A DNA stretch of 64,000 bases from Maricaulis sp. (GCF_015665295.1 NZ_JADFAJ010000001.1:1-64000), one strand, 5' to 3'; positions 18,519 to 28,228 are shown, counted from the stretch's first letter. Numbers and translations: made by a program. Notes: generated by a model not told the origin, from the letters alone.

Positions 18519-18650
18519 TGTCATCCCGGACGTATGCCCCGCAAAGGCGGGGCGGAGATCCGGGACCCATTCGCACGAGAGCTGCCGACGATCGCGTCAA
18601 TGGGTCCCGGATCTGCAACCTGCTTTCGCAGGTCTCCGTCCGGGATGACA
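18519..18650. repeat. Compound palindromic element, left copy
   Basis: TGTCATCCCGGACG-[GCCCCGC aaag GCGGGGC]-GGAGATCCGGGACCCAT (18519-18570), 29-nt spacer containing CTGCCGAC, inverted unit ATGGGTCCCGGATCTGC-[AACCTGC tttc GCAGGT]-..CGTCCGGGATGACA (18600-18650). Confidence 0.95.
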
Positions 18651-18662
18651 AACGGGGCCTTG

Positions 18663-18995
18663 TTAGTAGTCCGACCGCCGAATTCCCTCACCAGCGATCT
18701 CCGACGGATCGGTGCCGCCGAGCCCCGGGTAGAGATCGTCCCAGTCGGGATTGTCCTGCTCGATCAGCGCAAGCTTCCAGTCTCGACGCCAGCGCTTGAT
18801 GCGCTTTTCGCGCGCAATCGCTTCGCCGATATCCTGGTGCGCTTCCCACCAGACCAGGCGATGGACATGATATTTCTTCGTGAATCCCGAAACCTGTGCC
18901 GACTTGTGCTCATACACCCGCCGCAACAGCGCATTCGTCACGCCGCAATAGAGCGTGCCATGCCGCCTGGAAGCCAAAAGATAGACGTAATACAT
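18663..18995 (-). CDS. Stand-alone GIY-YIG nuclease domain protein (110 aa)
   Basis: MYYVYLLASRRHGTLYCGVTNALLRRVYEHKSAQVSGFTKKYHVHRLVWWEAHQDIGEAIAREKRIKRWRRDWKLALIEQDNPDWDDLYPGLGG. Confidence 0.93.
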   Translation of the reverse strand: MYYVYLLASRRHGTLYCGVTNALLRRVYEHKSAQVSGFTKKYHVHRLVWWEAHQDIGEAIAREKRIKRWRRDWKLALIEQDNPDWDDLYPGLGGTDPSEIAGEGIRRSDY

Positions 18996-19024
18996 GAATA
19001 CAATTTATAATTGAATTTCCAATA

Positions 19025-19155
19025 TGTCATCCCGGACGAAAACCTGCGAAAGCAGGTTGCAGATCCGGGACCCATAACCGCGAAATCTGCCGACACCGGG
19101 CGTATGGGTCCCGGATCTCCGCCCCGCAGATGCGGGGCCTCCGTCCGGGATGACA
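19025..19155. repeat. Compound palindromic element, right copy (inverted relative to left copy)
   Basis: TGTCATCCCGGACGA-[AACCTGC gaaa GCAGGTT]-GCAGATCCGGGACCCAT (19025-19075), 28-nt spacer containing CTGCCGAC, inverted unit ATGGGTCCCGGATCTCC-[GCCCCGC agat GCGGGGC]-CTCCGTCCGGGATGACA (19104-19155). Confidence 0.95.
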
Positions 19156-19184
19156 ATCCCTGCGAATTCTGCCCCAATCCCCCC

Positions 19185-20021
19185 ATGAGCTTCACCACCC
19201 GTTTCGCGCCTTCGCCCACCGGGCATTTGCATATCGGCCATGCCTTTTCCGCCTGGACGGCCTGGCACGCGGCGGTGGAGGCGGAGGGGCGGTTTCTGCT
19301 GCGGCTGGAAGATATTGATACCGACCGCTGCAAGCCGGAGTTCGAGCCGGTTATCCTGGATGACCTGATCTGGCTGGGTCTCGACTGGGAGGAGCCGGTG
19401 CGGCGGCAGTCGGAGCATTTCGGCGATTATGCCCGTGTGCTCGAGCGCCTGCAGACGCTGGGTGTCGTGTATCGCTGCTTCAAGACGCGGCGCGAGATCC
19501 TGGAGGATATTGCCCGTGCGCCGCATGGGCCCGGCGAGGTCTATCGCGGGCCGATCGAGCCGATGAGCGCAGACGAGGAAGCCGCGCGTATCGCCACCGA
19601 CGAGCCCTTTGCCTGGCGGCTCTCGCTGGATCATTGCCGCGACGTGCTGGGTCCGCGCTTTGACGCGATGGGCTATCTGGAGGACGGCCTGGGCGAACAG
19701 GCCGCAAACCCTGATCCGCTCGGCGATGTCATTCTGGCGCGCAAGGATGTCGGCACCAGCTATCATATCGCGGTGGTGCATGACGATGCGCTGCAGGGGA
19801 TCAGCCATGTCATCCGCGGCGAGGACCTGCGCGAGATGACACCGCTCCACGTCCTGCTGCAGACCCTGCTCGATCTGCCCACACCGATCTATCGCCATCA
19901 CCGGCTGCTGCTGGACGAGAATGGCGAGCGCTTCGCCAAGCGCAACCGGTCGGTGACGCTGAAAGCCCTGCGCGAGGGCGGGGTGCCGCCGGAGGACATC
20001 CGGGCCCGTTTCAGCGGCTAG
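19185..20021 (+). CDS. gluQ: Glutamyl-Q tRNA(Asp) synthetase
   Basis: MSFTTRFAPSPTGHLHIGHAFSAWTAW, LRLEDIDTDRCKPEF, FAKRNRSVTLKALRE. Truncated GluRS-like length. Upstream part of the track ORF is palindromic repeat translation. Confidence 0.93.
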   Translation: MSFTTRFAPSPTGHLHIGHAFSAWTAWHAAVEAEGRFLLRLEDIDTDRCKPEFEPVILDDLIWLGLDWEEPVRRQSEHFGDYARVLERLQTLGVVYRCFKTRREILEDIARAPHGPGEVYRGPIEPMSADEEAARIATDEPFAWRLSLDHCRDVLGPRFDAMGYLEDGLGEQAANPDPLGDVILARKDVGTSYHIAVVHDDALQGISHVIRGEDLREMTPLHVLLQTLLDLPTPIYRHHRLLLDENGERFAKRNRSVTLKALREGGVPPEDIRARFSG

Positions 20022-20587
20022 GGCTGCCGGTCCGCCAACTCCTCGCGCTCGGCGACCCGATGCAGATCACCGTCGCGCCAGATATATTCGCGCACGACAA
20101 CCGCGCTGCGATCTGCTCCGGCATAGGCGCCCTGGCGAACCACGAAACGGGTCTCCTGATAGTCGGTCCGGGTCTCGATCTCATTGCCCGACATCAACCA
20201 GATGACACGATAGCCCTCACCGTCCGACATCAGGGCCGGGAAGGCACAGATCTGTTGGCCACAGAAATAGGCCAAGGCCGAGCCGCGATCGCTGCGGCAG
20301 CGCAGATGCTGGGTCACGAGGGCATAATCCGGTTGCCGGTCATCATTCACAAACCCGACCGCTCTGGGCACCGCCTCGATGGCCGCTTCCGTGCAGGACA
20401 GATCACCCTCGCTCATGGTTTGCAGATGATCCTGAAAGGCCGCCAACGCGGACGCTGGCAGGCGCCCGGCATCGGGCAGCGGTTCCGACGCACCGGAACA
20501 GGCCGACAGACCCAGCACAGCGACCGACCCGCTGGTCAGAACGCGTTGAAACACGACTATCGATCTGGTCTTTCGCATGCGCGTCAT
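20018..20587 (-). CDS. Putative lipoprotein, unknown function
   Basis: N-terminal hydrophobic stretch with lipobox-like LSAC. Convergent with gluQ (4-bp overlap). Confidence 0.65.
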   Translation of the reverse strand: MTRMRKTRSIVVFQRVLTSGSVAVLGLSACSGASEPLPDAGRLPASALAAFQDHLQTMSEGDLSCTEAAIEAVPRAVGFVNDDRQPDYALVTQHLRCRSDRGSALAYFCGQQICAFPALMSDGEGYRVIWLMSGNEIETRTDYQETRFVVRQGAYAGADRSAVVVREYIWRDGDLHRVAEREELADRQP

Positions 20588-20707
20588 CCTCGCAACGCGC
20601 CCCCTCTGCGACCGTCACACTAGCCGCCCCGCGACCCCGTCCACAAGGCCATATGCCGCACTTGTGATACCGCCCGAACGCTAGGCAGGCGCCGCGCAAC
20701 GCGCTAT

Positions 20708-21766
20708 GTGGCGATCATGTTTGTCAAAGACCTGTGGTATTTCGGCGCTCTCGCCAGCGAGCTCAAGCCGGGCCGGCATCTCCATCGCGAGCTGCTGGGC
20801 CAGCCGATCCTGTTCGGCCGCGACCATGACGGCAAGGCCTATGCCCTCAAGGATATCTGCCCGCACCGCGGCATCCTCCTGTCGGGCGGCGAGGCGCAAA
20901 TTCATGACGGCGAGACCCAGGTCGAATGCCCCTATCATGGCTGGCGTTTCCGCACGGACGGCTCGTGCGCGGCCATCCCCTCCCTGACCGCCGACCAGGC
21001 CGAGGCCATGGACCTGACCAAGATCCGCGTCCGCCGCTTCCCGGTGCACGAGGATCAGGGCCTGATCTGGATCTGGTATGCCGATGAGGCGCATGCCGAC
21101 GAACCGCCTTCAATCGAGCCGCCCCGGCTCGACATTCCGGACGGTCACAAGCCAAAGCTGGTGGTCCGCGACATCTTCAACTGCCATGTCGACCATGCCG
21201 TGATCGGCCTGATGGACCCGGCCCACATCCCCTATATCCACCGCCAATGGTGGTGGCGTTCGGCCAAGTCGGTACACGAGAAGACCAAGAAATTCGGACC
21301 CGTAGAGCGCGGCTTCTCGATGCTGCCGCACGTGCCGTCGAAGAATTCCTATCTCTATTCGCTGATGGGCGAGCCGCAGACCGAGATCCGCTTCCAGCTG
21401 CCCGGTCTGCGCACTGAATATGTGAAGGCGGGCGGCAGGCATTTCACCGGCTTCACGGCCGTCACGCCGACCAACGAGAATTCGACCGCGATCACCATCG
21501 TCGTCTACTGGGATCACTGGCTTCCCTCGGTCGTGCCCAACTCGGTGATCCGCAAGGGGATCGAAACCTTCGTCGGGCAGGACCGCGATGCGGTGAACGC
21601 CCAGCAGGTCGGTCTCGCCTATGATCCCAAGCTGATGCTGATCCATGACAGCGACGTGCAGGCGAAATGGTATTTCGCCCTCAAGCGCGCCTGGGAGACG
21701 CATCGCGAGACCGGTGAACCCTTCAAGAACCCCGTGCGCGCAGCCGAACTGCGCTGGAGAAGCTGA
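20708..21766 (+). CDS. Rieske [2Fe-2S] aromatic ring-hydroxylating oxygenase alpha subunit-like
   Basis: CPHRGILLSGG...CPYHGWRF Rieske ligands; NCHVDHAVIGLMDPAHIPYIH mononuclear iron region. Confidence 0.92.
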   Translation: MAIMFVKDLWYFGALASELKPGRHLHRELLGQPILFGRDHDGKAYALKDICPHRGILLSGGEAQIHDGETQVECPYHGWRFRTDGSCAAIPSLTADQAEAMDLTKIRVRRFPVHEDQGLIWIWYADEAHADEPPSIEPPRLDIPDGHKPKLVVRDIFNCHVDHAVIGLMDPAHIPYIHRQWWWRSAKSVHEKTKKFGPVERGFSMLPHVPSKNSYLYSLMGEPQTEIRFQLPGLRTEYVKAGGRHFTGFTAVTPTNENSTAITIVVYWDHWLPSVVPNSVIRKGIETFVGQDRDAVNAQQVGLAYDPKLMLIHDSDVQAKWYFALKRAWETHRETGEPFKNPVRAAELRWRS

Positions 21767-21972
21767 TGGATACCTTCCTCACAGGCCTGCTCTACATCGC
21801 CATGCTGGCCGTCGTCATCACGCTCGGTTTCGGCATTTTCAACATGTACCGGTCGGACGACAAGGCGCGCTCGCGCTCGAACAAGCTGATGCGCCTGCGC
21901 GTCGTGCTGCAGTTTGCCGCCGTGCTGATCATCATCGCGATTTTCCTGGTGAAGGAAAATTTCGGCGGCTGA
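21766..21972 (+). CDS. Twin-transmembrane HIG1-domain small protein
   Basis: Two TM helices with YRSDDKARSRSNKLMRLRVVLQFAAV between them, characteristic of the HIG_1_N family. Confidence 0.85.
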   Translation: MDTFLTGLLYIAMLAVVITLGFGIFNMYRSDDKARSRSNKLMRLRVVLQFAAVLIIIAIFLVKENFGG

Positions 21973-21982
21973 GTCGGACGCC

Positions 21983-23056
21983 TTATTCAGCCATGGCGCG
22001 AATGGCGTCGCCGATCGGCGCCTGCAGTACATTCGCCCGGCCGTCATTGAAGGCGACAACGAAACCGCGATCCGTCGCCGGCTCGATCACCATTTGCACG
22101 AACCACATCGTGTTCGAGCCCGCATGCAATAGCTGCGTGCCGTTGAAGCCCCAGCCCATCGCATAATTCCCGCCAAAGGGCGGGGTGTGCAGGATGGTCC
22201 AGCTCTCATCCGACAGATAGCCGTTCGCCTCGCCCCGTGCACCAGCCAGATGCGCCTGGAGAAACAGCGCCAGGTCGGCCATCGAGACATGCACTGTGCC
22301 GGCCGGACCCAGGACAGGCGGATTGTCCGCCATGGGTCCCGGCGCCATCGCCCGGCGTCCGAACAGGCCACCACGATGCCCGCGCGGCTGGTCGACGATA
22401 TCGGCGGAACCCGGCGGACCGAAACCGGCACTGGCCATCCCCAGCGGCTCGAAGACCTCGCGCGTCATCAACACTTCCCAGCTCTCGCCGGTGGCCTGTT
22501 CGAGCATGGCGCCGGCGACAACATAGCCGGCGTTGGAATAGAGGAAGTCTGTCTCCGGCTCGGCTGCCGGCGCTGACGTCAGGACCCGGCCCGCATAGTC
22601 GCGGCGTTGCGGCGGCAAGGCGTCGCCATTGGCGCCCTGTTGGCCGAACGCGATCATCGCGACCATGTCGACATTCGGTGTGAGCCCGGCGCGGTGCGAC
22701 AGGAGGTGGCGGAAGGTCAGATCACGATAGGCCGGATCCATGTCCGGCACGCGGTCGCCGAGATGCTGTCCGATCGTGTCATCCCAGCCGACAACACCCT
22801 GCTCGACCAGGCGGGCAACCAGCGTCGCGGTCATGGCCTTGGAATTGGAACCCATGTGCCAGAGATCGTCGCGGCCGATCGGTGCCTGGTCGCCGATGGC
22901 GCGCAGACCGGCGACACCGGTTTCGACCTCGTCGCCGACAATCCGCATCACGGCCACGCCGGGCGCACCGGAGGCCTCAAGCGTGGTTGCAGCGATCATG
23001 TCGAGATCGGCAGGCTGGACAAACAGGAGGGCGGCGGTGGCGAGCGCTGAAAACAT
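21983..23056 (-). CDS. Serine hydrolase (class C beta-lactamase-like)
   Basis: Signal peptide; MGSNSKAMTATLVARLVEQG (SxxK), DFLYSNAGYVVAGAMLEQATG (YxN). Confidence 0.9.
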   Translation of the reverse strand: MFSALATAALLFVQPADLDMIAATTLEASGAPGVAVMRIVGDEVETGVAGLRAIGDQAPIGRDDLWHMGSNSKAMTATLVARLVEQGVVGWDDTIGQHLGDRVPDMDPAYRDLTFRHLLSHRAGLTPNVDMVAMIAFGQQGANGDALPPQRRDYAGRVLTSAPAAEPETDFLYSNAGYVVAGAMLEQATGESWEVLMTREVFEPLGMASAGFGPPGSADIVDQPRGHRGGLFGRRAMAPGPMADNPPVLGPAGTVHVSMADLALFLQAHLAGARGEANGYLSDESWTILHTPPFGGNYAMGWGFNGTQLLHAGSNTMWFVQMVIEPATDRGFVVAFNDGRANVLQAPIGDAIRAMAE

Positions 23057-23121
23057 GATCTTCCCCTTTTCAGCCCTATCAGCCCTTCCCCGGGCCGCAG
23101 GCAGGCGCTAGGTACAAATCC

Positions 23122-23700
23122 ATGGTTCGTCTGACAAAAATCTACACACGCACCGGCGATGCCGGAACCACCCGGCTCGGCGACATGTCCGAGACAGTCA
23201 AGCATGATCCACGGGTCGAGGCCTATGGGGATGTCGACGAGGCCAATTCCTCTATCGGTCTGGCGCGGTCGGCACTGGGGTCGCAGCCTGCCCTCGACAG
23301 GGCGCTGGCCCGGATCCAGAACGACCTCTTTGATCTGGGCGCCGATCTGTGCGTGCCCGAGAGCGACACGGCGCCGGACTGGGAGCCCCTGCGGGTCACC
23401 GAGGTGCAGGTGAGCTGGCTGGAGGAGCGGATCGACAGTCTCAACGGCAAGCTCGAGCCGCTCAACTCCTTCATCCTGCCCGCTGGCAGCGAGGCGGCCG
23501 CCCGCCTGCACCTGTCGCGCACGATCTGTCGTCGCGCCGAGCGCAAGGTCTCGGCGCTCATCGCAGCGGACGTACGCATCAATCCGGCCGTTCTGAAATA
23601 TCTCAACCGCTTGTCCGACCTGCTTTTTGTCATGGCACGGACGGCGAATGATGAAGGCCGCGCCGATGTGCTCTGGGTGCCGGGAAAAGATCGAAACTGA
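23122..23700 (+). CDS. Cob(I)yrinic acid a,c-diamide adenosyltransferase, PduO type
   Basis: IYTRTGDAGTTRLGD, VEAYGDVDEANSSIGLA, SRTICRRAERKV, YLNRLSDLLFVMAR. Confidence 0.95.
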   Translation: MVRLTKIYTRTGDAGTTRLGDMSETVKHDPRVEAYGDVDEANSSIGLARSALGSQPALDRALARIQNDLFDLGADLCVPESDTAPDWEPLRVTEVQVSWLEERIDSLNGKLEPLNSFILPAGSEAAARLHLSRTICRRAERKVSALIAADVRINPAVLKYLNRLSDLLFVMARTANDEGRADVLWVPGKDRN

Positions 23701-23808
23701 CGCCATTGTTTCCGTTGTGGAAAGATCAACTTCACGTCAGGCCGGTCGACAAAATGTCGCAACCTCCTATGTCTAGCTCCACAAGTTCAGTCCATACGGA
23801 GTTACCGC

Positions 23809-24390
23809 ATGACCCGCCTTCTGCTTGCCGCTTCCGCGGCCTTCCTGCTTGCCGGTGCCGCCCAGGCCGAGCCGGTGAACTACGCGTTCGACAAGACCCA
23901 CACCCTCATCGAAGCGAGTTGGGACCATCAGGGATATTCCACCCAGCGCCTGCAATTCACCGACTATGACGGCACGCTTTCGCTCGACCTCGATACCCCG
24001 GCCAATTCGACGGTCGATATCACGTTCAACCTGATCGACGGCTTCTGGGTCGGCGCCAATCAGGACCGTTTCATCACCCACCTGAATTCCGGCGATTTCT
24101 TCGAGACCGAAGTCAATCCGACCGCCCATTTCGTCGCCACCGGCTTCGAGACCGAGGACGGCATCAGCGGCACGATGACCGGTGATCTGACGATGAACGG
24201 CATGACCGGACCGGTCAGCCTCGACGTCGTGCTCAACCAGACCGGCGAGACCCGCGAAGGTGCGACCAAGCTCGGCTTCACGGCCACCGGTTCTCTGCTG
24301 CGCTCGGCATGGGATATGGGCTTTGCCGTGCCTTTCGTCTCCGACGAGATCAGCCTCTTCATCTCGACGGAAGTGATCGCGGCACAATAG
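23809..24390 (+). CDS. YceI family protein
   Basis: Signal peptide; YAFDKTHTLIEASWDHQGYSTQRLQFTDYDGTLSLD; FFETEVNPTAHFVATGFE. Confidence 0.93.
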   Translation: MTRLLLAASAAFLLAGAAQAEPVNYAFDKTHTLIEASWDHQGYSTQRLQFTDYDGTLSLDLDTPANSTVDITFNLIDGFWVGANQDRFITHLNSGDFFETEVNPTAHFVATGFETEDGISGTMTGDLTMNGMTGPVSLDVVLNQTGETREGATKLGFTATGSLLRSAWDMGFAVPFVSDEISLFISTEVIAAQ

Positions 24391-24412
24391 GCTTTCACAC
24401 CGGACCCGTATC

Positions 24413-24450
24413 GCGGCGCGTCGGTCCTCCGGCGCGCCGCCTTTGTTTCC
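24413..24450 (+). terminator. Intrinsic terminator after yceI-like gene
   Basis: GCGGCGCG-tcggtcctccgg-CGCGCCGC followed by CTTTGTTT. Confidence 0.6.
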
Positions 24451-24980
24451 GGTCGCGGGCGTGTGCAAACCGTGAACCCAATGCAGGCAGGGCAGCTACC
24501 CGCGCGCCGGGCATGGCGCACACCAGACCGTTCACAGACCTGTCCGGTTTCCTGACCACCAGCCTGACCGCCCTTGCCTTTCCGAGTACGCCCGCCTGCA
24601 GCCGGACCCTCTATCCGGACGGCGCCACACCGAACATGCCCTGACCGTCCAGCAGCAGCACGATGTCTGGCGGGATGAAGGACGATGATCGAGCCTGCGC
24701 CCTTGGCCAACACAGCCGCCAGACCAAAGCCAAACATACCCGCAACTCGAAGGCCGCCCCAGCTCCGCCTTGAATTACGCGGAATGTCCCTTTGCCCTAG
24801 CGCCAGAAGTCATGCCGGGCACGTCCGCCGGAACCATACCGGCAATACCGCAACTGCGAATTGACGCACGCGTAAGCCAGCTGGATGCATTGACTTACCG
24901 CACTGGCGAAGGCAGGTTCCCGGCCTATTCTTGTCAGGTGCGCGAACCTCTATCCGCGCGCGGCCAACCGGAGCCCCAGC

Positions 24981-25730
24981 ATGAAGATTCTCGTCCCCGT
25001 CAAACGGGTCGTCGATTACAACGTGAAGGTCCGCGTCAAGCCCGACCAAACGGGCGTCGACCTCGCGAATGTCAAAATGTCCATGAACCCGTTCTGCGAG
25101 ATTGCGGTCGAAGAAGCGATCCGTCTCAAGGAAAAGGGTGTTGCCGAAGAGATCATCGTTGTCTCGATCGGTCCGGCACAGGCCCAGGAGACGATCCGCA
25201 CGGCCCTCGCCATGGGTGCCGATCGCGGCATCCTGATCCAGACCGATGATGCGGTCGAACCGCTCGCCGTCGCCAAGCTCCTGAAGGCTGTGGTCGACGA
25301 GGAAAACCCGGAGATCGTACTGCTCGGCAAGCAGGCCATTGATGGCGACAACAACCAGACCGGCCAGATGCTCGCAGCGCTGCTGGACTGGCCGCAGGGC
25401 ACCTTCGCCTCGGAAATCGAGCTTGCCGACGGCAAGGCCAAGGTCACGCGGGAAATCGATGGCGGTCTGCAGACCCTGTCGCTCACCCTGCCGGCCGTGG
25501 TCACCACCGATCTGCGTCTCAACGAGCCGCGCTACGCCTCGCTGCCGAACATCATGAAGGCCAAGCGCAAGCCGATCGACACCAAGGCCCCGGCCGATTA
25601 CGGCGTCGACACCGCCCCGCGCCTGACCGTGGTCAAGGTCGCCGAACCGCCCAAGCGCGAAGCCGGCATCAAGGTCGAAAGCGTCGCCGAACTGGTCGAC
25701 AAGCTGAAAAATGAAGCGGGAGTGATCTGA
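24981..25730 (+). CDS. etfB: Electron transfer flavoprotein beta subunit
   Basis: [73 protein letters not shown]. Confidence 0.98.
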   Translation: MKILVPVKRVVDYNVKVRVKPDQTGVDLANVKMSMNPFCEIAVEEAIRLKEKGVAEEIIVVSIGPAQAQETIRTALAMGADRGILIQTDDAVEPLAVAKLLKAVVDEENPEIVLLGKQAIDGDNNQTGQMLAALLDWPQGTFASEIELADGKAKVTREIDGGLQTLSLTLPAVVTTDLRLNEPRYASLPNIMKAKRKPIDTKAPADYGVDTAPRLTVVKVAEPPKREAGIKVESVAELVDKLKNEAGVI

Positions 25731-25732
25731 TC

Positions 25733-26662
25733 ATGGCTGTTCTCGTTATTGCCGAACATGACAATGCCACGCTGAACGACGCGACCCGCGCCGTCGTGAC
25801 TGCTGCCAAGGGCCTGGGTGGCGACATCCATGTCCTCGTCGCCGGGTCCGGCGCCCAGGCCGTGGCCGATGCCGCTGCCAAGCTGGACGGTGTCGCCAAG
25901 GTGCTGCACGCGGAAAGCGATGTGCTGGCCAAGCCGACGGCCGAAGCCATGGACGCGCTCGTCACTCCCTTGATGGCTGATTATGACGCCGTGCTCGCCG
26001 CTGCGACCACCGCCGGCAAGAATTTCATGCCGCGTGTCGCTGCCAAGCTCGACGTGATGCAGATCTCGGAAATCTCCGCCGTTGAGGCCCCCGACACCTT
26101 CGTGCGCCCGGTCTATGCCGGCAATGCGATGATGACGGTGAAATCCTCCGACGCGAAGAAGGTCATCACGGTCCGCCCGACGACCTTCGAAAAGGTCGGC
26201 GATGGCGGTTCGGCCAGCATCGAGGATCTCGGTGCGGCTTCGGGTCCGTTCAAGTCGGAATTCGTCTCGGAAGAGCTGTCCAAGTCGGACCGTCCGGAAC
26301 TGACCGCGGCCAAGATCGTCATCTCCGGCGGTCGCGGCATGCAGTCCGGTGACAATTTCCACCTGCTCGACAAGATCGCCGACAAGCTTGGTGCCGCCGT
26401 CGGCGCCTCGCGCGCCGCGGTCGATGCCGGCTATGTCCCGAATGACTACCAGGTCGGCCAGACCGGCAAGGTCGTCGCCCCGGAGCTCTATATTGCCGTC
26501 GGTATTTCCGGTGCCATCCAGCACCTCGCCGGCATGAAGGATAGCAAGGTCATTGTCGCCATCAACAAGGACGAGGAAGCGCCGATCTTCCAGGTCGCCG
26601 ATTACGGCCTGGTCGCCGACCTCTTCAACGCCCTGCCCGAGCTCGACGAAGCGCTCGGCTAG
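25733..26662 (+). CDS. etfA: Electron transfer flavoprotein alpha subunit
   Basis: [97 protein letters not shown]. Confidence 0.98.
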   Translation: MAVLVIAEHDNATLNDATRAVVTAAKGLGGDIHVLVAGSGAQAVADAAAKLDGVAKVLHAESDVLAKPTAEAMDALVTPLMADYDAVLAAATTAGKNFMPRVAAKLDVMQISEISAVEAPDTFVRPVYAGNAMMTVKSSDAKKVITVRPTTFEKVGDGGSASIEDLGAASGPFKSEFVSEELSKSDRPELTAAKIVISGGRGMQSGDNFHLLDKIADKLGAAVGASRAAVDAGYVPNDYQVGQTGKVVAPELYIAVGISGAIQHLAGMKDSKVIVAINKDEEAPIFQVADYGLVADLFNALPELDEALG

Positions 26663-26686
26663 ACCGAAGCGACATCGCAACGATCA

Positions 26687-26718
26687 AGGCCCGGCTGTTT
26701 CAGCCGGGCCTTTTTCTT
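26687..26718 (+). terminator. Intrinsic terminator after etfA
   Basis: AAGGCCCGGCTG-TTT-CAGCCGGGCCTTTTTCTTT. Confidence 0.9.
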
Positions 26719-26727
26719 TGTCCCGCT

Positions 26728-28140
26728 CTAACGGATGGCGAGCGTGTGCTGGCCCAGTCGCCACCAGCTGCGCAGCACTGAGGGATGGTGTCCGGCCGCT
26801 TCGAGGGCCAACAGCGTATCCCGGTCGAGCCAGCGCCCGTCGCGCATGACCGCATCAATCATGTAGAGCGCTGACACATCGCGCGTCGGGTCCGCAGCCA
26901 CCAGGACAAGATCGGCGGCACAGCCGCGCGCCAGGCATCCGACCTCGCCCTCAAGCCCCAGCGCCTCGGCCCCGTTCAGGGTCGCCGCACGGATCGCCTC
27001 CATCGGGGTCAGCCCGGCATCAACCAGAAGCTCGATCTCGCGCACCGTAGAGACACCATGCGGTGTGACCATGACACCGGAATCCGTCCCGACCGTGAGC
27101 GGGACACCAGCCTCATGCAAGGCGCCGGTCACCGCGACATAGAAGGCCTGCATGCGGGAGCGGTCATCATGCGGGTATTGCGCCCAGAATTCGAAATTCT
27201 CCTGCTCGAAACCGGCAATCACAGGATTGTAGCCCGCCATGGCGGGGCGGGTGATGTGGGCACCACGGGTCTCGACGATCCGCGCCAGGTTTTCGTGCAC
27301 GACCAGGGTCGGATCAACCATGGTGCCGGAAGCGGCGACCTGTTCGGCAAGCCGGCGAACGCCCTCCGGGTCCATCGCGTCACTCAGCGCATACCAGACG
27401 ATCGACTCGGTATGTTCGAGCGTTGCGAAGCCGGCCTCGAGCGAGGCGGCAAAGTCCACCGGATCGGCCTCGGTGCCCTCGACCGGATGCCCGCTCATCG
27501 TCATGCCCAGGACGGCGGCCTCCTCGCGGATCGCGGCGAAGCTTTCGCGGGACAGGTTGGAATAGAGTTTGAGATGCCGAAAACCGGCCGCGTACTGCCG
27601 CCTGACGGCGGCCCGCGCCTCGGCGGCGCCAGCGACTGCTTCGTGCAGGGCATTGCCGTTGCGGCCGCCAACCTCGTTGAGGATCGGACCGGTTGTCAGC
27701 AGCCGCGGGCCGAAGACCTCGCCGCGCTCGATGCGACGGGCGAGCGGTAGATGGAAGGGAAAGCCGCCCATGTTGCGAACCGTGGTGACGCCATGGGCGA
27801 GGCCCGCCGCCAGCTCGGTCTCGTCGAAGATGTGAACATGCACATCAACCAGACCCGGCATCAGGACGCGGCCACCGACATCGATCACCGCAACGCCCTC
27901 GGGCCGCACCGGCAAGGCGCCCGTCCCGACCGCCTCGATCCGCCCGTCGATCACGAGAACATGTCCGTCCGCCTGCAAGCGCTCCGTCGCAGGATCCAGC
28001 AGTGTCGCGTTGACGATCAGACGGGATTGAGAAGCGTCCCGATCCGGTCGCATCGCGCCGGGCAGGTGATGCGCCCACGCGACAAGCACCGCGGCGATAA
28101 TGCCGAGAACGAGCCCGAGGGCCATGAAGAGTCGAAGCAT
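26728..28140 (-). CDS. Amidohydrolase family protein (imidazolonepropionase-like, membrane-anchored)
   Basis: N-terminal TM; VLMPGLVDVHVHIFDE; GTDSGVMVTPHG; ATLNGAEALGLEGEVGCLARGCAADLVLV. Confidence 0.88.
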   Translation of the reverse strand: MLRLFMALGLVLGIIAAVLVAWAHHLPGAMRPDRDASQSRLIVNATLLDPATERLQADGHVLVIDGRIEAVGTGALPVRPEGVAVIDVGGRVLMPGLVDVHVHIFDETELAAGLAHGVTTVRNMGGFPFHLPLARRIERGEVFGPRLLTTGPILNEVGGRNGNALHEAVAGAAEARAAVRRQYAAGFRHLKLYSNLSRESFAAIREEAAVLGMTMSGHPVEGTEADPVDFAASLEAGFATLEHTESIVWYALSDAMDPEGVRRLAEQVAASGTMVDPTLVVHENLARIVETRGAHITRPAMAGYNPVIAGFEQENFEFWAQYPHDDRSRMQAFYVAVTGALHEAGVPLTVGTDSGVMVTPHGVSTVREIELLVDAGLTPMEAIRAATLNGAEALGLEGEVGCLARGCAADLVLVAADPTRDVSALYMIDAVMRDGRWLDRDTLLALEAAGHHPSVLRSWWRLGQHTLAIR

Positions 28141-28228
28141 GTCTGTCTCCCGATTGATGACGGGATGACAGGATCACGGGCGCCCGGACGGATCGCCCGA
28201 TATCCGGATTCCGGACGTCCGGAATGCG

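Noticed and set aside
19011-19184. N-terminal extension of gluQ and similar 'VIPDE..KQVADPGP' ORFs
   Set aside because: These codons are translations of the palindromic repeat element, not protein.
24770-25249. 159-aa + strand ORF at the etfB start
   Set aside because: Out of frame with etfB and covers its 5' coding region; low-complexity translation.
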